Source: Streptomyces filamentosus (GTDB lineage Bacteria > Actinomycetota > Actinomycetes > Streptomycetales > Streptomycetaceae). From it: DNA of 64,000 nucleotides. Positions 39,159-48,308 of the stretch are shown piece by piece; the stretch's first letter is position 1; each line of letters starts with the position of its first letter. The stretch spans positions 214,501-278,500 of the forward strand of contig NZ_BNBE01000003.1 in assembly GCF_014654895.1 (NCBI RefSeq), given 5' to 3'. Both the position numbers and the translations under genes were made by a program. The notes under the pieces are model-generated. The model was not told the DNA's origin and searched no databases. It saw only the letters and a program-made list of their open reading frames with translations.

Positions 39159-39997
39159 TGTCCTCGCGCGCCCTGAGGGAGTTCGCCGGCCGCGTCGCCG
39201 TCGTCACCGGAGCCTCCTCCGGCATCGGCGCCGGCCTCGCCCGGCACGCCGCGAAGCTCGGCATGAAGCTCGTCCTCGCCGACATCGCCGCCGACCGGCT
39301 CGCCGCCTTCGCCGAGGAACTGCGGGCCGCCGGGGCCGAGGTCGAGGCCGTCGTCACCGACGTCGCCGAACCCGCCTCCGTCGAGGCCCTCGCCGACACC
39401 GCGTACACCCGCTTCGGCACCGTCGACCTCCTGGTCAACAACGCCGGGATCATGGCCATGGGCTACTCCTGGGAGATCCCCGCCGAACGCTGGGACGCCA
39501 TGCTCCGGATCAACATCGGCGGCTACGTCAACGGCATCCGCGCCTTCGTCCCCCGCATGCTGGAGCGCGGCGAGAAGGCCTGGATCGTCAACGTCTCCTC
39601 CATCGGCGGCCTGCTGCCGAGCCCGCTCATGGCCCCGTACAGCGTCACCAAGTTCGGCACCCTCGCCCTCAGCGAGTCGCTGCACCACGAGATGCTGATG
39701 AAGGGCGCCCCGATCCAGGTGTCCGTCGTGACCCCCGGCTCGGTCAAGAGCGAGATCTTCAGGGCCGCCCGCCCCGGCGAGACCGCGCCCCCGGAGATCG
39801 CCGCCTTCAACGACCGGCTCCAGAAGCTCGCCGACGAACACGGGCTCACCCCCGAGGAGCACGCCGAGCGCGTCTTCGAGAGGGTCGCCGAGGGGAAGTA
39901 CTGGGCGATCCCGCAGCCCGAACAGCTCTTCCCCGCCCTCCAGCCGCGCACGGACATGATCCTCGCCCAGGAGAACCCCCGCCTCCAGACCGGCTGA
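39158..39997 (+). CDS. short-chain dehydrogenase/reductase
   Basis: 279 residues from ATG overlapping the previous stop. SDR motifs: VAVVTGASSGIGAGLARH, VDLLVNNAGIMAMG, IVNVSSIGGLL with YSVTKFG, and PGSVKSEIFRAARP. The C-terminal tail carries no membrane segment. It probably works with the upstream SDR on related hydroxy/keto substrates, but that is inferred from the operon only. Confidence 0.92.
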   Translation: MSSRALREFAGRVAVVTGASSGIGAGLARHAAKLGMKLVLADIAADRLAAFAEELRAAGAEVEAVVTDVAEPASVEALADTAYTRFGTVDLLVNNAGIMAMGYSWEIPAERWDAMLRINIGGYVNGIRAFVPRMLERGEKAWIVNVSSIGGLLPSPLMAPYSVTKFGTLALSESLHHEMLMKGAPIQVSVVTPGSVKSEIFRAARPGETAPPEIAAFNDRLQKLADEHGLTPEEHAERVFERVAEGKYWAIPQPEQLFPALQPRTDMILAQENPRLQTG

Positions 39998-40019
39998 CCC
40001 CTCACCCGCACCACCGCAC

Positions 40020-40050
40020 GGGCCCCGGCACCCCCTCCGCCGGGGCCCGA
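40020..40050. terminator. hairpin terminator after the SDR operon
   Basis: An 11-bp perfect stem CGGGCCCCGGC / GCCGGGGCCCG with a 9-nt loop, between convergent genes. Confidence 0.75.
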
Positions 40051-40086
40051 CCGGCCGCGAACCGCTCCCGCGGCCGGGCCGGGGGT

Positions 40087-40614
40087 CTAACCGGCCTTGA
40101 ACCGCTCCCACAGCCGGGGCAGCCGGGCCGCCAGGGCGGGGCCGTGCGCCAGGTCCAGGGGCACGCCCTCCGGCTCCCCGGCCGGCATCGCGATCCCCAG
40201 GTCCGGGGTCTCCGAGCCGGTCAGCGTCTCGTACGCCTCGTCCGCCGCGAAACCGAGCTCCTCGCCGTCCCCGTCCAGCTCCGGGTCGAACTCCTCCAGG
40301 AGCTCCGCCAGCCCGTCCGGATCGGCCACCCCGCCCTCGTACACCTCCCGGCCCTGCCCGATCAGCCAGCAGCGGAAGGCGTCGAAGCCCTCCTCGGCCG
40401 TCCCCGCCCCGTCGAGCAGCACCGCCGCCGCGCCCCACACGTCCCAGTGGTACGCGCGGTTGAAGCGGGCCTCGAAATGGCGCGCGTAGTCGAGCACCGT
40501 GTCCGGATCCAGCCGGGTCAGCCGTTCCACGAGCAGGTCGGCCTGCTCGTCGGGGTCGCCCTCGGCCTCCTCGCGGGTGGCGTCGATGATCTCCCAGAAC
40601 TCGGTCTCGTCCAT
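40087..40614 (-). CDS. DUF4240 domain protein
   Basis: 175 residues from ATG 40614 with GGAG 5 nt upstream; the GTG just before it is too close to that site. DUF4240 signature: MDETEFWEIIDATREEAEGDPDEQADLL at the N-terminus, then ARHFEARFNRAYHWDVWGAAAV and CWLIGQGREVYEGGVADPD. It is acidic and cytoplasmic with no known activity. Such proteins are scattered in actinobacteria, often as lone genes or near toxin-immunity clusters. Confidence 0.85.
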   Translation of the reverse strand: MDETEFWEIIDATREEAEGDPDEQADLLVERLTRLDPDTVLDYARHFEARFNRAYHWDVWGAAAVLLDGAGTAEEGFDAFRCWLIGQGREVYEGGVADPDGLAELLEEFDPELDGDGEELGFAADEAYETLTGSETPDLGIAMPAGEPEGVPLDLAHGPALAARLPRLWERFKAG

Positions 40615-40712
40615 CACGGCTCCAGGATCGGGGCTCGGACCGGAGGACGCACCCGGAAAGCCCGGATTCCATCCGGACAGAAGATGTCGGGTATTCCTGC
40701 CAGCCTGAAGCC

Positions 40713-41666
40713 ATGACCACCGACAGGAACACCGACGGGAACACCGACGCGAAGCCGCTGCGCGGCCGGATCTGCCTGGTCGCCGGGGCCACCCGGGGCG
40801 CCGGCCGGGCCATCGCCGTCCAGCTCGGCGCAGCCGGGGCCACCGTCTACGTCACCGGCCGCACCACCCGCGCCAGGCTCAGCGAGGTCGGCCGCGCCAC
40901 CGAGACCATCGAGGAGACCGCCGAACTGGTGACCGCCGCCGGCGGCGAGGGCACCGCCGTCCCCACCGACCACCTCGACCCCGGCCAGGTCCGCGCCCTC
41001 GTCGACCGGATCGACCGCGAGCAGGGCCGGCTCGACGTCCTCGTCAACGACGTCTGGGGCGGCGAGCACCTCCTCGTCGACACCTTCGGCAAGAAGACCT
41101 GGGACATCGACCTCGCCGCCGGCCTCAGGATGCTCGAACTCGGCGTGCGGACCCACCTCGTCACCTCGCACACCGCGCTGCCGCTGCTGGGCCGCCACCC
41201 CGGCGGCCTCGTCGTCGAGGTCACCGACGGTACCGACGCCTACAACGGCACCCACTACCGCGAGAACCTCTTCTACGACCTCGCCAAGAACGCGCCCCTC
41301 CGGATGGCCTTCGGCCTCGCGAAGGAACTCGCCGACTCCGGCGGCATCGCCGTCGCCGTCAGCCCCGGCTGGCTCCGCTCCGAGCAGATGCTCGCCCACT
41401 TCGGCGTCACCGAGGAGAACTGGCGGGACGCGACGGAGAAGCTCCCCGACTTCGGCGTCTCCGAGTCCCCCGTCTACATCGGCCGGGGCGTCGCCGCCCT
41501 CGCCGCCGACCCCGACCGCGCCCGCTGGAACGGACGCTCGCTCGACAGCGGCCGGCTCGCCCGGGAGTACGGCTTCACCGACGAGGACGGCTCCCGGCCC
41601 GACTCCTGGGGCTTCATCCTCGCCAAGGAGGCCGACCCGGACACCCGTATCGAGGACTACCGGTAG
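40713..41666 (+). CDS. SDR family oxidoreductase
   Basis: 317 residues. Begins MTTDRNTDGNTDAK, then RICLVAGATRGAGRAIAVQL with the TGRTT motif. NDVWGGEHL replaces the usual NNAG, and HYRENLFYDLAKNAPLR supplies the Y-x-x-x-K region in modified form. A longer C-terminal tail ends IEDYR. NAD(P)-dependent; substrate unknown. It is convergent with the WYL regulator gene downstream. Confidence 0.88.
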   Translation: MTTDRNTDGNTDAKPLRGRICLVAGATRGAGRAIAVQLGAAGATVYVTGRTTRARLSEVGRATETIEETAELVTAAGGEGTAVPTDHLDPGQVRALVDRIDREQGRLDVLVNDVWGGEHLLVDTFGKKTWDIDLAAGLRMLELGVRTHLVTSHTALPLLGRHPGGLVVEVTDGTDAYNGTHYRENLFYDLAKNAPLRMAFGLAKELADSGGIAVAVSPGWLRSEQMLAHFGVTEENWRDATEKLPDFGVSESPVYIGRGVAALAADPDRARWNGRSLDSGRLAREYGFTDEDGSRPDSWGFILAKEADPDTRIEDYR

Positions 41667-41670
41667 ACCG

Positions 41671-41741
41671 AGGTCCACCGGCGGCCCGTGGTCCACCGGT
41701 CGGCCGTGGAGCACCGGTCGGACCGCGGACCACCGGCCGCC
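41671..41741. repeat. four degenerate tandem repeats of about 18 bp
   Basis: Units of the form GTGGnCCACCGGTCGGCC follow one another at about 41671, 41688, 41706 and 41725, filling the gap between two convergent genes. Each unit carries CACCGG. They may help termination or may be replication-slippage debris. Confidence 0.6.
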
Positions 41742-41746
41742 GGGCG

Positions 41747-42712
41747 CTACCGGTAACGCTCGGCCGCCGCCCGCGCCGCCTCGGCGAACCGCGCGCGCAG
41801 GGAGGCGGGGGCCACCACCTCCGCCTCCGGGCCGAGCCCGAAGAGCTGCCCGAAGGCGACCTCCTCGTCCTCCACCCGCAGCGTCGCCGTCACCCGCCCG
41901 TCGACCTCCGGCACGGCCCCCGCCAGCGCCTCCTCGGCCGCCGCCCGGTCCGTCACGTACGGCAGCCGCCGCGCACCCGCCTCCGTCAGCCGCAGCACCA
42001 CCTCGGCCCGCAGCAGCGAGCGCGCGAACTCCAGCGCGCGCTCCGCCCAGAAGACCGGCAGGTCGAAATCCGGGTCCCGGTCGAAGCGCTCCCCGCCCAC
42101 CGCCACCGCCGTGAACCGGTCCACCCGGTAGGTGCGGTACGAACCGCCCGCGCGGGCGCACACGTACCAGACCCCCGCCTTCAGGACGAGCCCGTACGGC
42201 TCCAGCTCCCGCTCGACCTCCTCGCCGTCACCGCGCCGGTAGCGCGCCGACAGCCGCCGGTCGTCCCAGACCGCCTCCGCCACCGCGGGCAGCAGCTCCG
42301 GCGTCACCGGCTCCTGGTACCAGCCGGGCGCGTCCAGGTGGAAGCGGCGGGCCGCCGACCCCGGCGCGTCCGCCAGCGAGGGCAGCAGCGCCGCCGACAC
42401 CTTCAGCCGGGCCGCCGAGGCCGCGTCCTGGAGCCCCATGTCCCGCAGCGCGCCCGGGAGTCCGGACAGGAACAGCGCCTCCGCCTCGTCCTTCGCGAGC
42501 CCGGTCAGCCGCGTGCGGTACCCGCCGACCAGCCGGTACCCGCCCGCCCTGCCCCGCTCCGAAAACACCGGAACCCCCGCCTCCGAGAGGGCGAGGGCAT
42601 CACGGGTGACGGTCCGCTCCGACACCTCCAGCTCGGCGGCGAGTTCGGCCGCCGTCATGGAGGCGCGGTTCTGGAGGAGCAGGACCATCTTGATGAGTCG
42701 GGCGGCGCGCAT
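41747..42712 (-). CDS. WYL-domain transcriptional regulator (YafY/DeoR-like)
   Basis: 321 residues. N-terminal winged HTH (MVLLLQNRASMTAAELAAELEVSERTVTRD) followed by GRAGGYRLVGGYRT and a WYL domain (ELEPYGLVLKAGVWYVCAR, YRTYRVDRF). WYL proteins bind a ligand, sometimes a nucleic acid, to control transcription. The target is unknown. It lies just downstream of aceE on the same strand. Confidence 0.9.
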   Translation of the reverse strand: MRAARLIKMVLLLQNRASMTAAELAAELEVSERTVTRDALALSEAGVPVFSERGRAGGYRLVGGYRTRLTGLAKDEAEALFLSGLPGALRDMGLQDAASAARLKVSAALLPSLADAPGSAARRFHLDAPGWYQEPVTPELLPAVAEAVWDDRRLSARYRRGDGEEVERELEPYGLVLKAGVWYVCARAGGSYRTYRVDRFTAVAVGGERFDRDPDFDLPVFWAERALEFARSLLRAEVVLRLTEAGARRLPYVTDRAAAEEALAGAVPEVDGRVTATLRVEDEEVAFGQLFGLGPEAEVVAPASLRARFAEAARAAAERYR

Positions 42713-42748
42713 GAGGACATCATGCGCGCCGCCACCGACACGCGGCCC

Positions 42749-45451
42749 CTACAGGCCGTAGCGCTCGCGCGCCTCCTTGACCGCGGTGGCCGGGACCTCG
42801 CCGCGGCGGGCGAGCTGCGCCAGGGACGCGGCCACGATCGACTGGGCGTCGACGCCGAAGTGGCGGCGGGCTGCGGCGCGGGTGTCCGACAGGCCGAAGC
42901 CGTCGGCGCCCAGCGAGGAGTAGTCCTGCTCGACCCACTGCGCGATCTGGTCCGGGACCTGGCGCATGTAGTCGGAGACCGCCAGGACCGGCGACTCGAC
43001 GCCCGCGAGGGCCTGGCGCAGGTACGGCACCCGCTCCTCGCCGCGCAGGAGGGCGGCGTCCGCCTCCAGCGCGTCGCGGCGCAGCTCGGTCCAGGAGGTG
43101 GCGGACCACACGTCGGCGCCCACGCCCCACTCCTCGGCGAGCAGCTTCTGCGCCTCCAGGGCCCAGTGGATCGCGGTGCCCGAGCCGAGCAGCTGGATCC
43201 GCGGCGCGTTGGCGGGCAGGGTCAGCCCGGCCGACTCCGCCGTGTTGAAGCGGTACAGGCCCTTGACGATGCCCTCGTCGACGCCCGCGTGGCCCGGCTT
43301 GGCCGGCTGCGGCATCGGCTCGTTGTAGACCGTCAGGTAGTAGAAGACGTCCTGGTCCTCGCCCGGGGCGGCCTCGCCGTACATCCGGCGCAGACCCTCC
43401 TTGACGATGGCCGCGACCTCGTAGGCGAACGCCGGGTCGTAGGTCAGGGCGGCCGGGTTGGTGGCCGCGATGACGGGGGAGTGGCCGTCGGCGTGCTGGA
43501 GGCCCTCACCGGTCAGGGTGGTGCGGCCGGCGGTCGCGCCGACGAGGAAGCCGCGGCCGAGCTGGTCGCCGAGCTGCCACATCTGGTCGGCGGTCCGCTG
43601 CCAGCCGAACATCGAGTAGAAGATGTAGAACGGGATCATCGTCTCGCCGTGCGTGGAGTACGCGGTCGACGCGGCGATGAAGTCGGCCATCGAGCCGGCC
43701 TCGGTGATGCCCTCGTTCAGGATCTGGCCGTTGACGGCCTCCTTGTAGTACATCAGCTGGTCGCGGTCGACCGGCTCGTACGTCTGGCCCTTCGGCGAGT
43801 AGATGCCGAGCGAGGGGAAGAGGGACTCCATGCCGAAGGTGCGGGCCTCGTCCGGGACGATCGGGACCCAGCGCTTGCCGGTCTCCTTGTCGCGGACCAG
43901 GTCCTTCACCAGGCGGACGAAGGCCATCGTGGTGGCGATCGACTGCGAGCCGGAGCCCTTGTCGAAGGAGGCGAAGGCCTTCTCGGACGGGGCCGGGAGC
44001 GGGGCGACCGGGTGGACGCGGCGGGCCGGGGCGGGACCGCCGAGGGCCGCCCGGCGCTCCTGGAGGTAGCGAACCTCGGGGGAGTCGGCGCCCGGGTGGC
44101 CGTAGGGGACCACGCCGTCGACGAACTGCGCGTCGGAGATGGGGAGTTCGAGAAGGTCACGCATGTTCTTGAACTCGTCGGAGGTGAGCTTCTTCATCTG
44201 GTGGTTCGCGTTCTTCGACGCGAAGCCCTCACCCAGGGTGAAGCCCTTGACGGTCTGCGCCAGGATCACGGTCGGGGCGCCCTTGAACTCCAGGGCGGCC
44301 TTGTACGCGGCGTACACCTTGCGCGGCTCGTGGCCACCGCGCGAGAGGTGGAAGCACTCCAGGATCTTGTCGTCCGAGAGCAGCTGCGCCATCGCGACCA
44401 GCGCCGGGTCCTTGCCGAAGAAGTCCTGGCGGATGTAGGCGGCGTCGCGGGTCTGGTACGTCTGGACCTGCGCGTCCGGCACCTCGCGGAGGCGGCGGAC
44501 CAGGGCGCCGGTGGTGTCGAGCGCGAAGAGCTCGTCCCAGGCGTTGCCCCACAGGGTCTTCACGACGTTCCAGCCGGCGCCGCGGAACTGGGCCTCCAGC
44601 TCCTGCACGATCTTGAAGTTGGCGCGGACCGGGCCGTCGAGGCGCTGCAGGTTGCAGTTGATGACGAAGGTCAGGTTGTCCAGGCCCTCGCGGGCCGCCA
44701 GCGCGAGGGCGGCGGTCGACTCGGGCTCGTCCATCTCGCCGTCGCCGAGGAAGGCCCACACGTGCGAGGCGGAGACGTCCTTGATGCCGCGGTTGGTCAG
44801 GTAGCGGTTGAAGCGCGCCTGGTAGATCGCGGAGAGCGGGCCGAGGCCCATGGAGACGGTGGGGAACTCCCACAGCCAGGGCAGGCGCCGCGGGTGCGGG
44901 TAGGAGGGGAGGCCCTCGCCGCCCGACTCCTGCCGGAAGTTGTCGAGGTGCGACTCGTTCAGGCGGCCGTCGAGGAAGGCGCGGGCGTAGATGCCGGGGG
45001 AGGCGTGGCCCTGGATGTAGAGCTGGTCGCCCGAGCCGTCGCCCTCCTTGCCCTGGAAGAAGTGGTTGAAGCCGGTCTCGTAGAGCCAGGCCGCGGAGGC
45101 GAAGGTGGCGATGTGGCCGCCGACGCCGTGCTTGGAGCCGCGGGTGACCATCGCGGCCGCGTTCCAGCGGTTCCAGGCGGTGATCTTCCGCTCCATCTCC
45201 TCGTCGCCGTCGATGACGGGCTCGGAGGAGGTGGGGATGGTGTTGAGGTAGTCCGTCTCCAGGAGCTTGGGCAGGGCCAGGCCCGCGCCCTCGGCGTGCT
45301 GGAGCGTGCGGCGCATCAGGTAGGCGGCCCGGTGGGGGCCGGCGGCCTTGGTGACGGCGTCCAGGGAGGCCGCCCACTCGGCGGTCTCCTCGGTGTCACG
45401 GTCCGGGAGCTGGTCGAGCTCGCTCGGAATCTTGCCTACGGGATCGGTCAT
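42749..45451 (-). CDS. aceE: pyruvate dehydrogenase E1 component, homodimeric
   Basis: 900 residues, the normal size of the single-chain E1. The thiamine-diphosphate motif GDGEMDEPES lies near residue 235 and ends in the NCNLQRLDG segment. The transketolase-like central part (EGITEAGSMADFIAA) and C-terminal domain are complete. It decarboxylates pyruvate and acetylates the lipoyl group of E2. GGAAGG precedes the ATG. Two unusual palindromes lie in its leader/promoter region. The E2 and E3 genes lie upstream on the same strand, beyond a GntR-type gene. Confidence 0.97.
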   Translation of the reverse strand: MTDPVGKIPSELDQLPDRDTEETAEWAASLDAVTKAAGPHRAAYLMRRTLQHAEGAGLALPKLLETDYLNTIPTSSEPVIDGDEEMERKITAWNRWNAAAMVTRGSKHGVGGHIATFASAAWLYETGFNHFFQGKEGDGSGDQLYIQGHASPGIYARAFLDGRLNESHLDNFRQESGGEGLPSYPHPRRLPWLWEFPTVSMGLGPLSAIYQARFNRYLTNRGIKDVSASHVWAFLGDGEMDEPESTAALALAAREGLDNLTFVINCNLQRLDGPVRANFKIVQELEAQFRGAGWNVVKTLWGNAWDELFALDTTGALVRRLREVPDAQVQTYQTRDAAYIRQDFFGKDPALVAMAQLLSDDKILECFHLSRGGHEPRKVYAAYKAALEFKGAPTVILAQTVKGFTLGEGFASKNANHQMKKLTSDEFKNMRDLLELPISDAQFVDGVVPYGHPGADSPEVRYLQERRAALGGPAPARRVHPVAPLPAPSEKAFASFDKGSGSQSIATTMAFVRLVKDLVRDKETGKRWVPIVPDEARTFGMESLFPSLGIYSPKGQTYEPVDRDQLMYYKEAVNGQILNEGITEAGSMADFIAASTAYSTHGETMIPFYIFYSMFGWQRTADQMWQLGDQLGRGFLVGATAGRTTLTGEGLQHADGHSPVIAATNPAALTYDPAFAYEVAAIVKEGLRRMYGEAAPGEDQDVFYYLTVYNEPMPQPAKPGHAGVDEGIVKGLYRFNTAESAGLTLPANAPRIQLLGSGTAIHWALEAQKLLAEEWGVGADVWSATSWTELRRDALEADAALLRGEERVPYLRQALAGVESPVLAVSDYMRQVPDQIAQWVEQDYSSLGADGFGLSDTRAAARRHFGVDAQSIVAASLAQLARRGEVPATAVKEARERYGL

Positions 45452-45556
45452 GATCGCCGCCTTCCGGACAGATGGGGGTGGAGATAAAAACGGGGCCTTG
45501 TCTGGCAGGACAGGGCGAAGGGCCGGGTAGCGGCCCGCCGGAAACTGTAAACCGCC

Positions 45557-45571
45557 GATCGATGATCGATC
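45557..45571. promoter_or_regulatory. perfect 15-bp palindrome upstream of aceE
   Basis: GATCGAT-G-ATCGATC, about 105 bp before the aceE start, in an AT-richer patch. It is a plausible site for the FCD-type GntR regulator encoded just upstream. Binding is inferred. Confidence 0.5.
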
Positions 45572-45605
45572 AAAGGGTTGAAGGAGGAAACCTCTTCAGA
45601 TCGAG

Positions 45606-45652
45606 AAAGTCGGCACAGGGTGCCGCGAAAAGGGGCACCCGGTGCCGACTTT
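45606..45652. repeat. 19-bp inverted repeat with self-palindromic arms upstream of aceE
   Basis: Arms 45606-45624 and 45634-45652 pair with one mismatch across a 9-nt loop. Each arm itself contains GGCACC/GGTGCC-type symmetry. It could be a regulator site or a leader RNA structure of aceE. Confidence 0.6.
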
Positions 45653-45672
45653 TCGAACGGTGGGAGAACGCC

Positions 45673-45698
45673 GGGAGCCCCGCCGAAGCGGGGCTCCC
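45673..45698 (-). terminator. terminator of the GntR-type gene
   Basis: A perfect 11-bp stem GGGAGCCCCGC / GCGGGGCTCCC with a stable CGAA loop, 14 nt after the regulator's stop. It separates the regulator from aceE. Confidence 0.85.
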
Positions 45699-45712
45699 AC
45701 CTGCGAAAACGC

Positions 45713-46336
45713 TCAGGCGCGGGGCGCACAGCCCAGGACGTGGGCCTTCACCAGGGCCCCGATGTTCGGATCGCCCCGGCGGAAGGCCTCCACCAGCTCC
45801 TGGTGCTCCTCCGCGTACGACTTCTGCACCGTGCCCAGCCAGCGGATCGACAGGGCGGTGAAGACCTCGATGCCCAGCCCCTCCCAGGTGTGCAGCAGCA
45901 CGCTGTTGCCGGCCGCCTTCACCAGCTCGCGGTGGAAGGCCACCGTGTGCCGGACCTGCGCCGTGCCGTCGGAGCCCGCGTCCGCCTCGTACAGCGCCGC
46001 CACGTGCGGCTCCAGCGTCGAGCAGTCGGCGGACAGCCGGGGCGCCGCCAGCTCGGCGGCGATCTGCTCCAGACCGGCCCGGACCGGGTAGCTCTCCTCC
46101 AGGTCGGCCGCGGTGAGGTTGCGGACCCGGACGCCCTTGTTCGGCGCCGACTCGATCAGCCGCAGCGACTCCAGCTCCCGCAGCGCCTCGCGGACGGGCG
46201 TCTGGGAGACCTCCAGCTCGGTCGCGATCCGGCGCTCCACGATGCGCTCGCCCGGCTTCCAGCGGCCGCTGACGATCCCCTCCACGATGTGCTCGCGGAT
46301 CTGCTCGCGCAGCGAGTGGACGACGGGGACGGTCAT
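45713..46336 (-). CDS. GntR-family regulator with FCD domain
   Basis: 207 residues. N-terminal winged HTH: LREQIREHIVEGIVSGRWKPGERIVERRIATELEVSQTPVREAL. The C-terminal all-helical FCD domain shows the metal/ligand motifs around FHRELVKAAGN and the later HQELVEAFRRGD. FCD regulators usually sense carboxylic acids such as pyruvate, lactate or malonate. Its location between E2 and E1 genes of pyruvate dehydrogenase suggests a PdhR-like role. GGAGGAG precedes the ATG. Confidence 0.9.
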   Translation of the reverse strand: MTVPVVHSLREQIREHIVEGIVSGRWKPGERIVERRIATELEVSQTPVREALRELESLRLIESAPNKGVRVRNLTAADLEESYPVRAGLEQIAAELAAPRLSADCSTLEPHVAALYEADAGSDGTAQVRHTVAFHRELVKAAGNSVLLHTWEGLGIEVFTALSIRWLGTVQKSYAEEHQELVEAFRRGDPNIGALVKAHVLGCAPRA

Positions 46337-46380
46337 GGAACGGCTCCTCCGGGAGTTTCGTGACCCTTAGACAATACGGC

Positions 46381-46418
46381 GGTGCCCCCGCCCGGACCCA
46401 CATCCGGACGGGGACACC
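46381..46418 (-). terminator. terminator after the E2 gene
   Basis: A 16-bp stem with two mismatches (46381-46396 with 46403-46418). A second hairpin, TGAGGC-N10-GCCTCA, lies at 46424-46445. Confidence 0.65.
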
Positions 46419-46469
46419 GCTGGTGAGGCTCGTTACGTTGCCTCAGAGGCGAAGGGCCTCACCGAGTCC

Positions 46470-48245
46470 TCAGAGACCGAGGTCCACCTCGAACTCGCCG
46501 GCCTCCAGGATCGCCTTGACGGCCGTCAGGTAGCGGGCGGCGTCGGCGCCGTCCACCAGACGGTGGTCGTAGGAGAGCGACAGGTAGGTCATGTCGCGGA
46601 TGCCGATGACGGTGCCCTCCGCGGTCTCGATGACGGCCGGACGCTTGACCGTGGCACCGATGCCCAGGATGGCGACCTGGTTCGGGGGCACGATGACCGT
46701 GTCGAACAGCGCGCCGCGCGAACCGGTGTTGGAGATGGTGAAGGTCGCGCCGGCCAGGTCGTCCGGGGTGATCTTCGAGGCGCGCACGGCGGCCGCCAGC
46801 TCCGCGGTCTTCTTCGAGATGCCGGCGATGTTGAGGTCGCCCGCACCCTTGATGACCGGGGTCATCAGACCCTTCTCGGAGTCCACCGCGATACCGATGT
46901 TCTCGGTGTCGAAGTAGGTGATCGTGCCCTCGTCCTCGTTGATCCGGGCGTTGATGACCGGGTGGGCCTTCAGCGCCTGGGCCGCCGCCTTCACGAAGAA
47001 CGGCATCGGGGAGAGCTTGACGCCCTCGCGGGCGGCGAAGGCGTCCTTCGCACGGCCGCGCAGCTTCATCAGCTTGGTGATGTCGACCTCGACGACCGAG
47101 GTCAGCTGGGCCTGCGAGTGCAGCGCCTTCATCATGTTGTCGCCGATGACCTTGCGCATGCGGGTCATCTTGACGGTCTGGCCGCGGAGCGGGGAGACCT
47201 CCAGGGCCGGAGCGGCCTTCGACGCGGAGGCCGGGGCGGCAGCGGCGGCGGGGGCCGGGGCGGCCTTCTTGGCCTCGGCAGCCGCGAGGACGTCCTGCTT
47301 GCGGATGCGGCCGCCGACGCCGGAGCCCTTGACGGACGCCAGGTCGACACCGTTCTCGGTGGCGAGCTTGCGGACCAGCGGGGTCACGTAGGCGCCGTCC
47401 TCCGCCGGGGCGGGGGCGGCGGCCGGAGCGGCCGGGACCGGGGTGACCACGGCCGGAGCGATCGACGGCGCGGCCGGGGCGGCCGGAGCCTGCGCCGGGG
47501 CGGCGGCGGGCGCGGCCGGAGCGGCGGGAGCCGGGGCCGGAGCGGCCGGAGCCGGGGCGGCGGCCGGGGCGGCCGGAGCCGGGGCGGCGGGGGCGGCCGG
47601 AGCGGCACCCGCGGCACCGATGACGGCCAGCTTGGCGCCGACCTCGGCGGTCTCGTCCTCGCCGACCACGATCTCCAGGAGCACGCCGGAGGCGGGCGCC
47701 GGGATCTCGGTGTCGACCTTGTCCGTGGAGACCTCGAGCAGCGGCTCGTCGGCCTCGACGGTCTCGCCGACCGACTTCAGCCAGCGGGTGACGGTGCCCT
47801 CGGTGACGGACTCGCCCAGCGCGGGCAGGACGACGTCCGTGCCCTCGGCGGAGCCGCCGCCGGCGGCGGCCTCGGCGGTCGGGGCCGGAGCCGGCTCCTG
47901 GACCTCGGTGGACGGGGTGGCCTGCGGCGCCTCGGCGGCCGGGGCCTCGGCGGCCGGGGCCGGGGCGGCCTCGGCGGCGGGCGCCGGGGCGGCGGCGGGG
48001 GCGCCGGTGCCGTCGTCGATGATGGCGAGCTCGGCGCCGACCTCGACGGTCTCGTCCTCGGCCACCTTGATGGAGGCGAGGATGCCGGAGGCGGGAGCGG
48101 GGATCTCGGTGTCGACCTTGTCGGTCGAGACCTCGAGCAGCGGCTCGTCGGCCTCGACGCGCTCGCCCTCGGCCTTGAGCCAGCGGGTGACGGTGCCCTC
48201 GGTGACGCTCTCGCCGAGCGCCGGCAGGGTTACGGAAACCGACAT
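46470..48245 (-). CDS. sucB: 2-oxoacid dehydrogenase E2 (dihydrolipoamide acyltransferase) with two lipoyl domains
   Basis: 591 residues. Two nearly identical lipoyl domains carry the [12 protein letters not shown] motif with lipoyl-lysines K43 and K176, separated and followed by long Ala/Pro linkers. A peripheral-subunit-binding domain follows ([20 protein letters not shown], near 285-320), then a catalytic domain with [14 protein letters not shown]. Databases label this actinobacterial type succinyltransferase, but it is thought to serve pyruvate dehydrogenase and possibly oxoglutarate dehydrogenase. Its lipoate comes from LipB/LipA. AGGAG precedes the ATG, and the E3 gene is 63 bp upstream. 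Confidence 0.93.
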   Translation of the reverse strand: MSVSVTLPALGESVTEGTVTRWLKAEGERVEADEPLLEVSTDKVDTEIPAPASGILASIKVAEDETVEVGAELAIIDDGTGAPAAAPAPAAEAAPAPAAEAPAAEAPQATPSTEVQEPAPAPTAEAAAGGGSAEGTDVVLPALGESVTEGTVTRWLKSVGETVEADEPLLEVSTDKVDTEIPAPASGVLLEIVVGEDETAEVGAKLAVIGAAGAAPAAPAAPAPAAPAAAPAPAAPAPAPAAPAAPAAAPAQAPAAPAAPSIAPAVVTPVPAAPAAAPAPAEDGAYVTPLVRKLATENGVDLASVKGSGVGGRIRKQDVLAAAEAKKAAPAPAAAAAPASASKAAPALEVSPLRGQTVKMTRMRKVIGDNMMKALHSQAQLTSVVEVDITKLMKLRGRAKDAFAAREGVKLSPMPFFVKAAAQALKAHPVINARINEDEGTITYFDTENIGIAVDSEKGLMTPVIKGAGDLNIAGISKKTAELAAAVRASKITPDDLAGATFTISNTGSRGALFDTVIVPPNQVAILGIGATVKRPAVIETAEGTVIGIRDMTYLSLSYDHRLVDGADAARYLTAVKAILEAGEFEVDLGL

Positions 48246-48308
48246 GGTTTCAGTTGCTCCTAACGAATTGCGGAAGTTGGTCGTCGCGCCCTGTGAGTGA
48301 CGTGAGCG

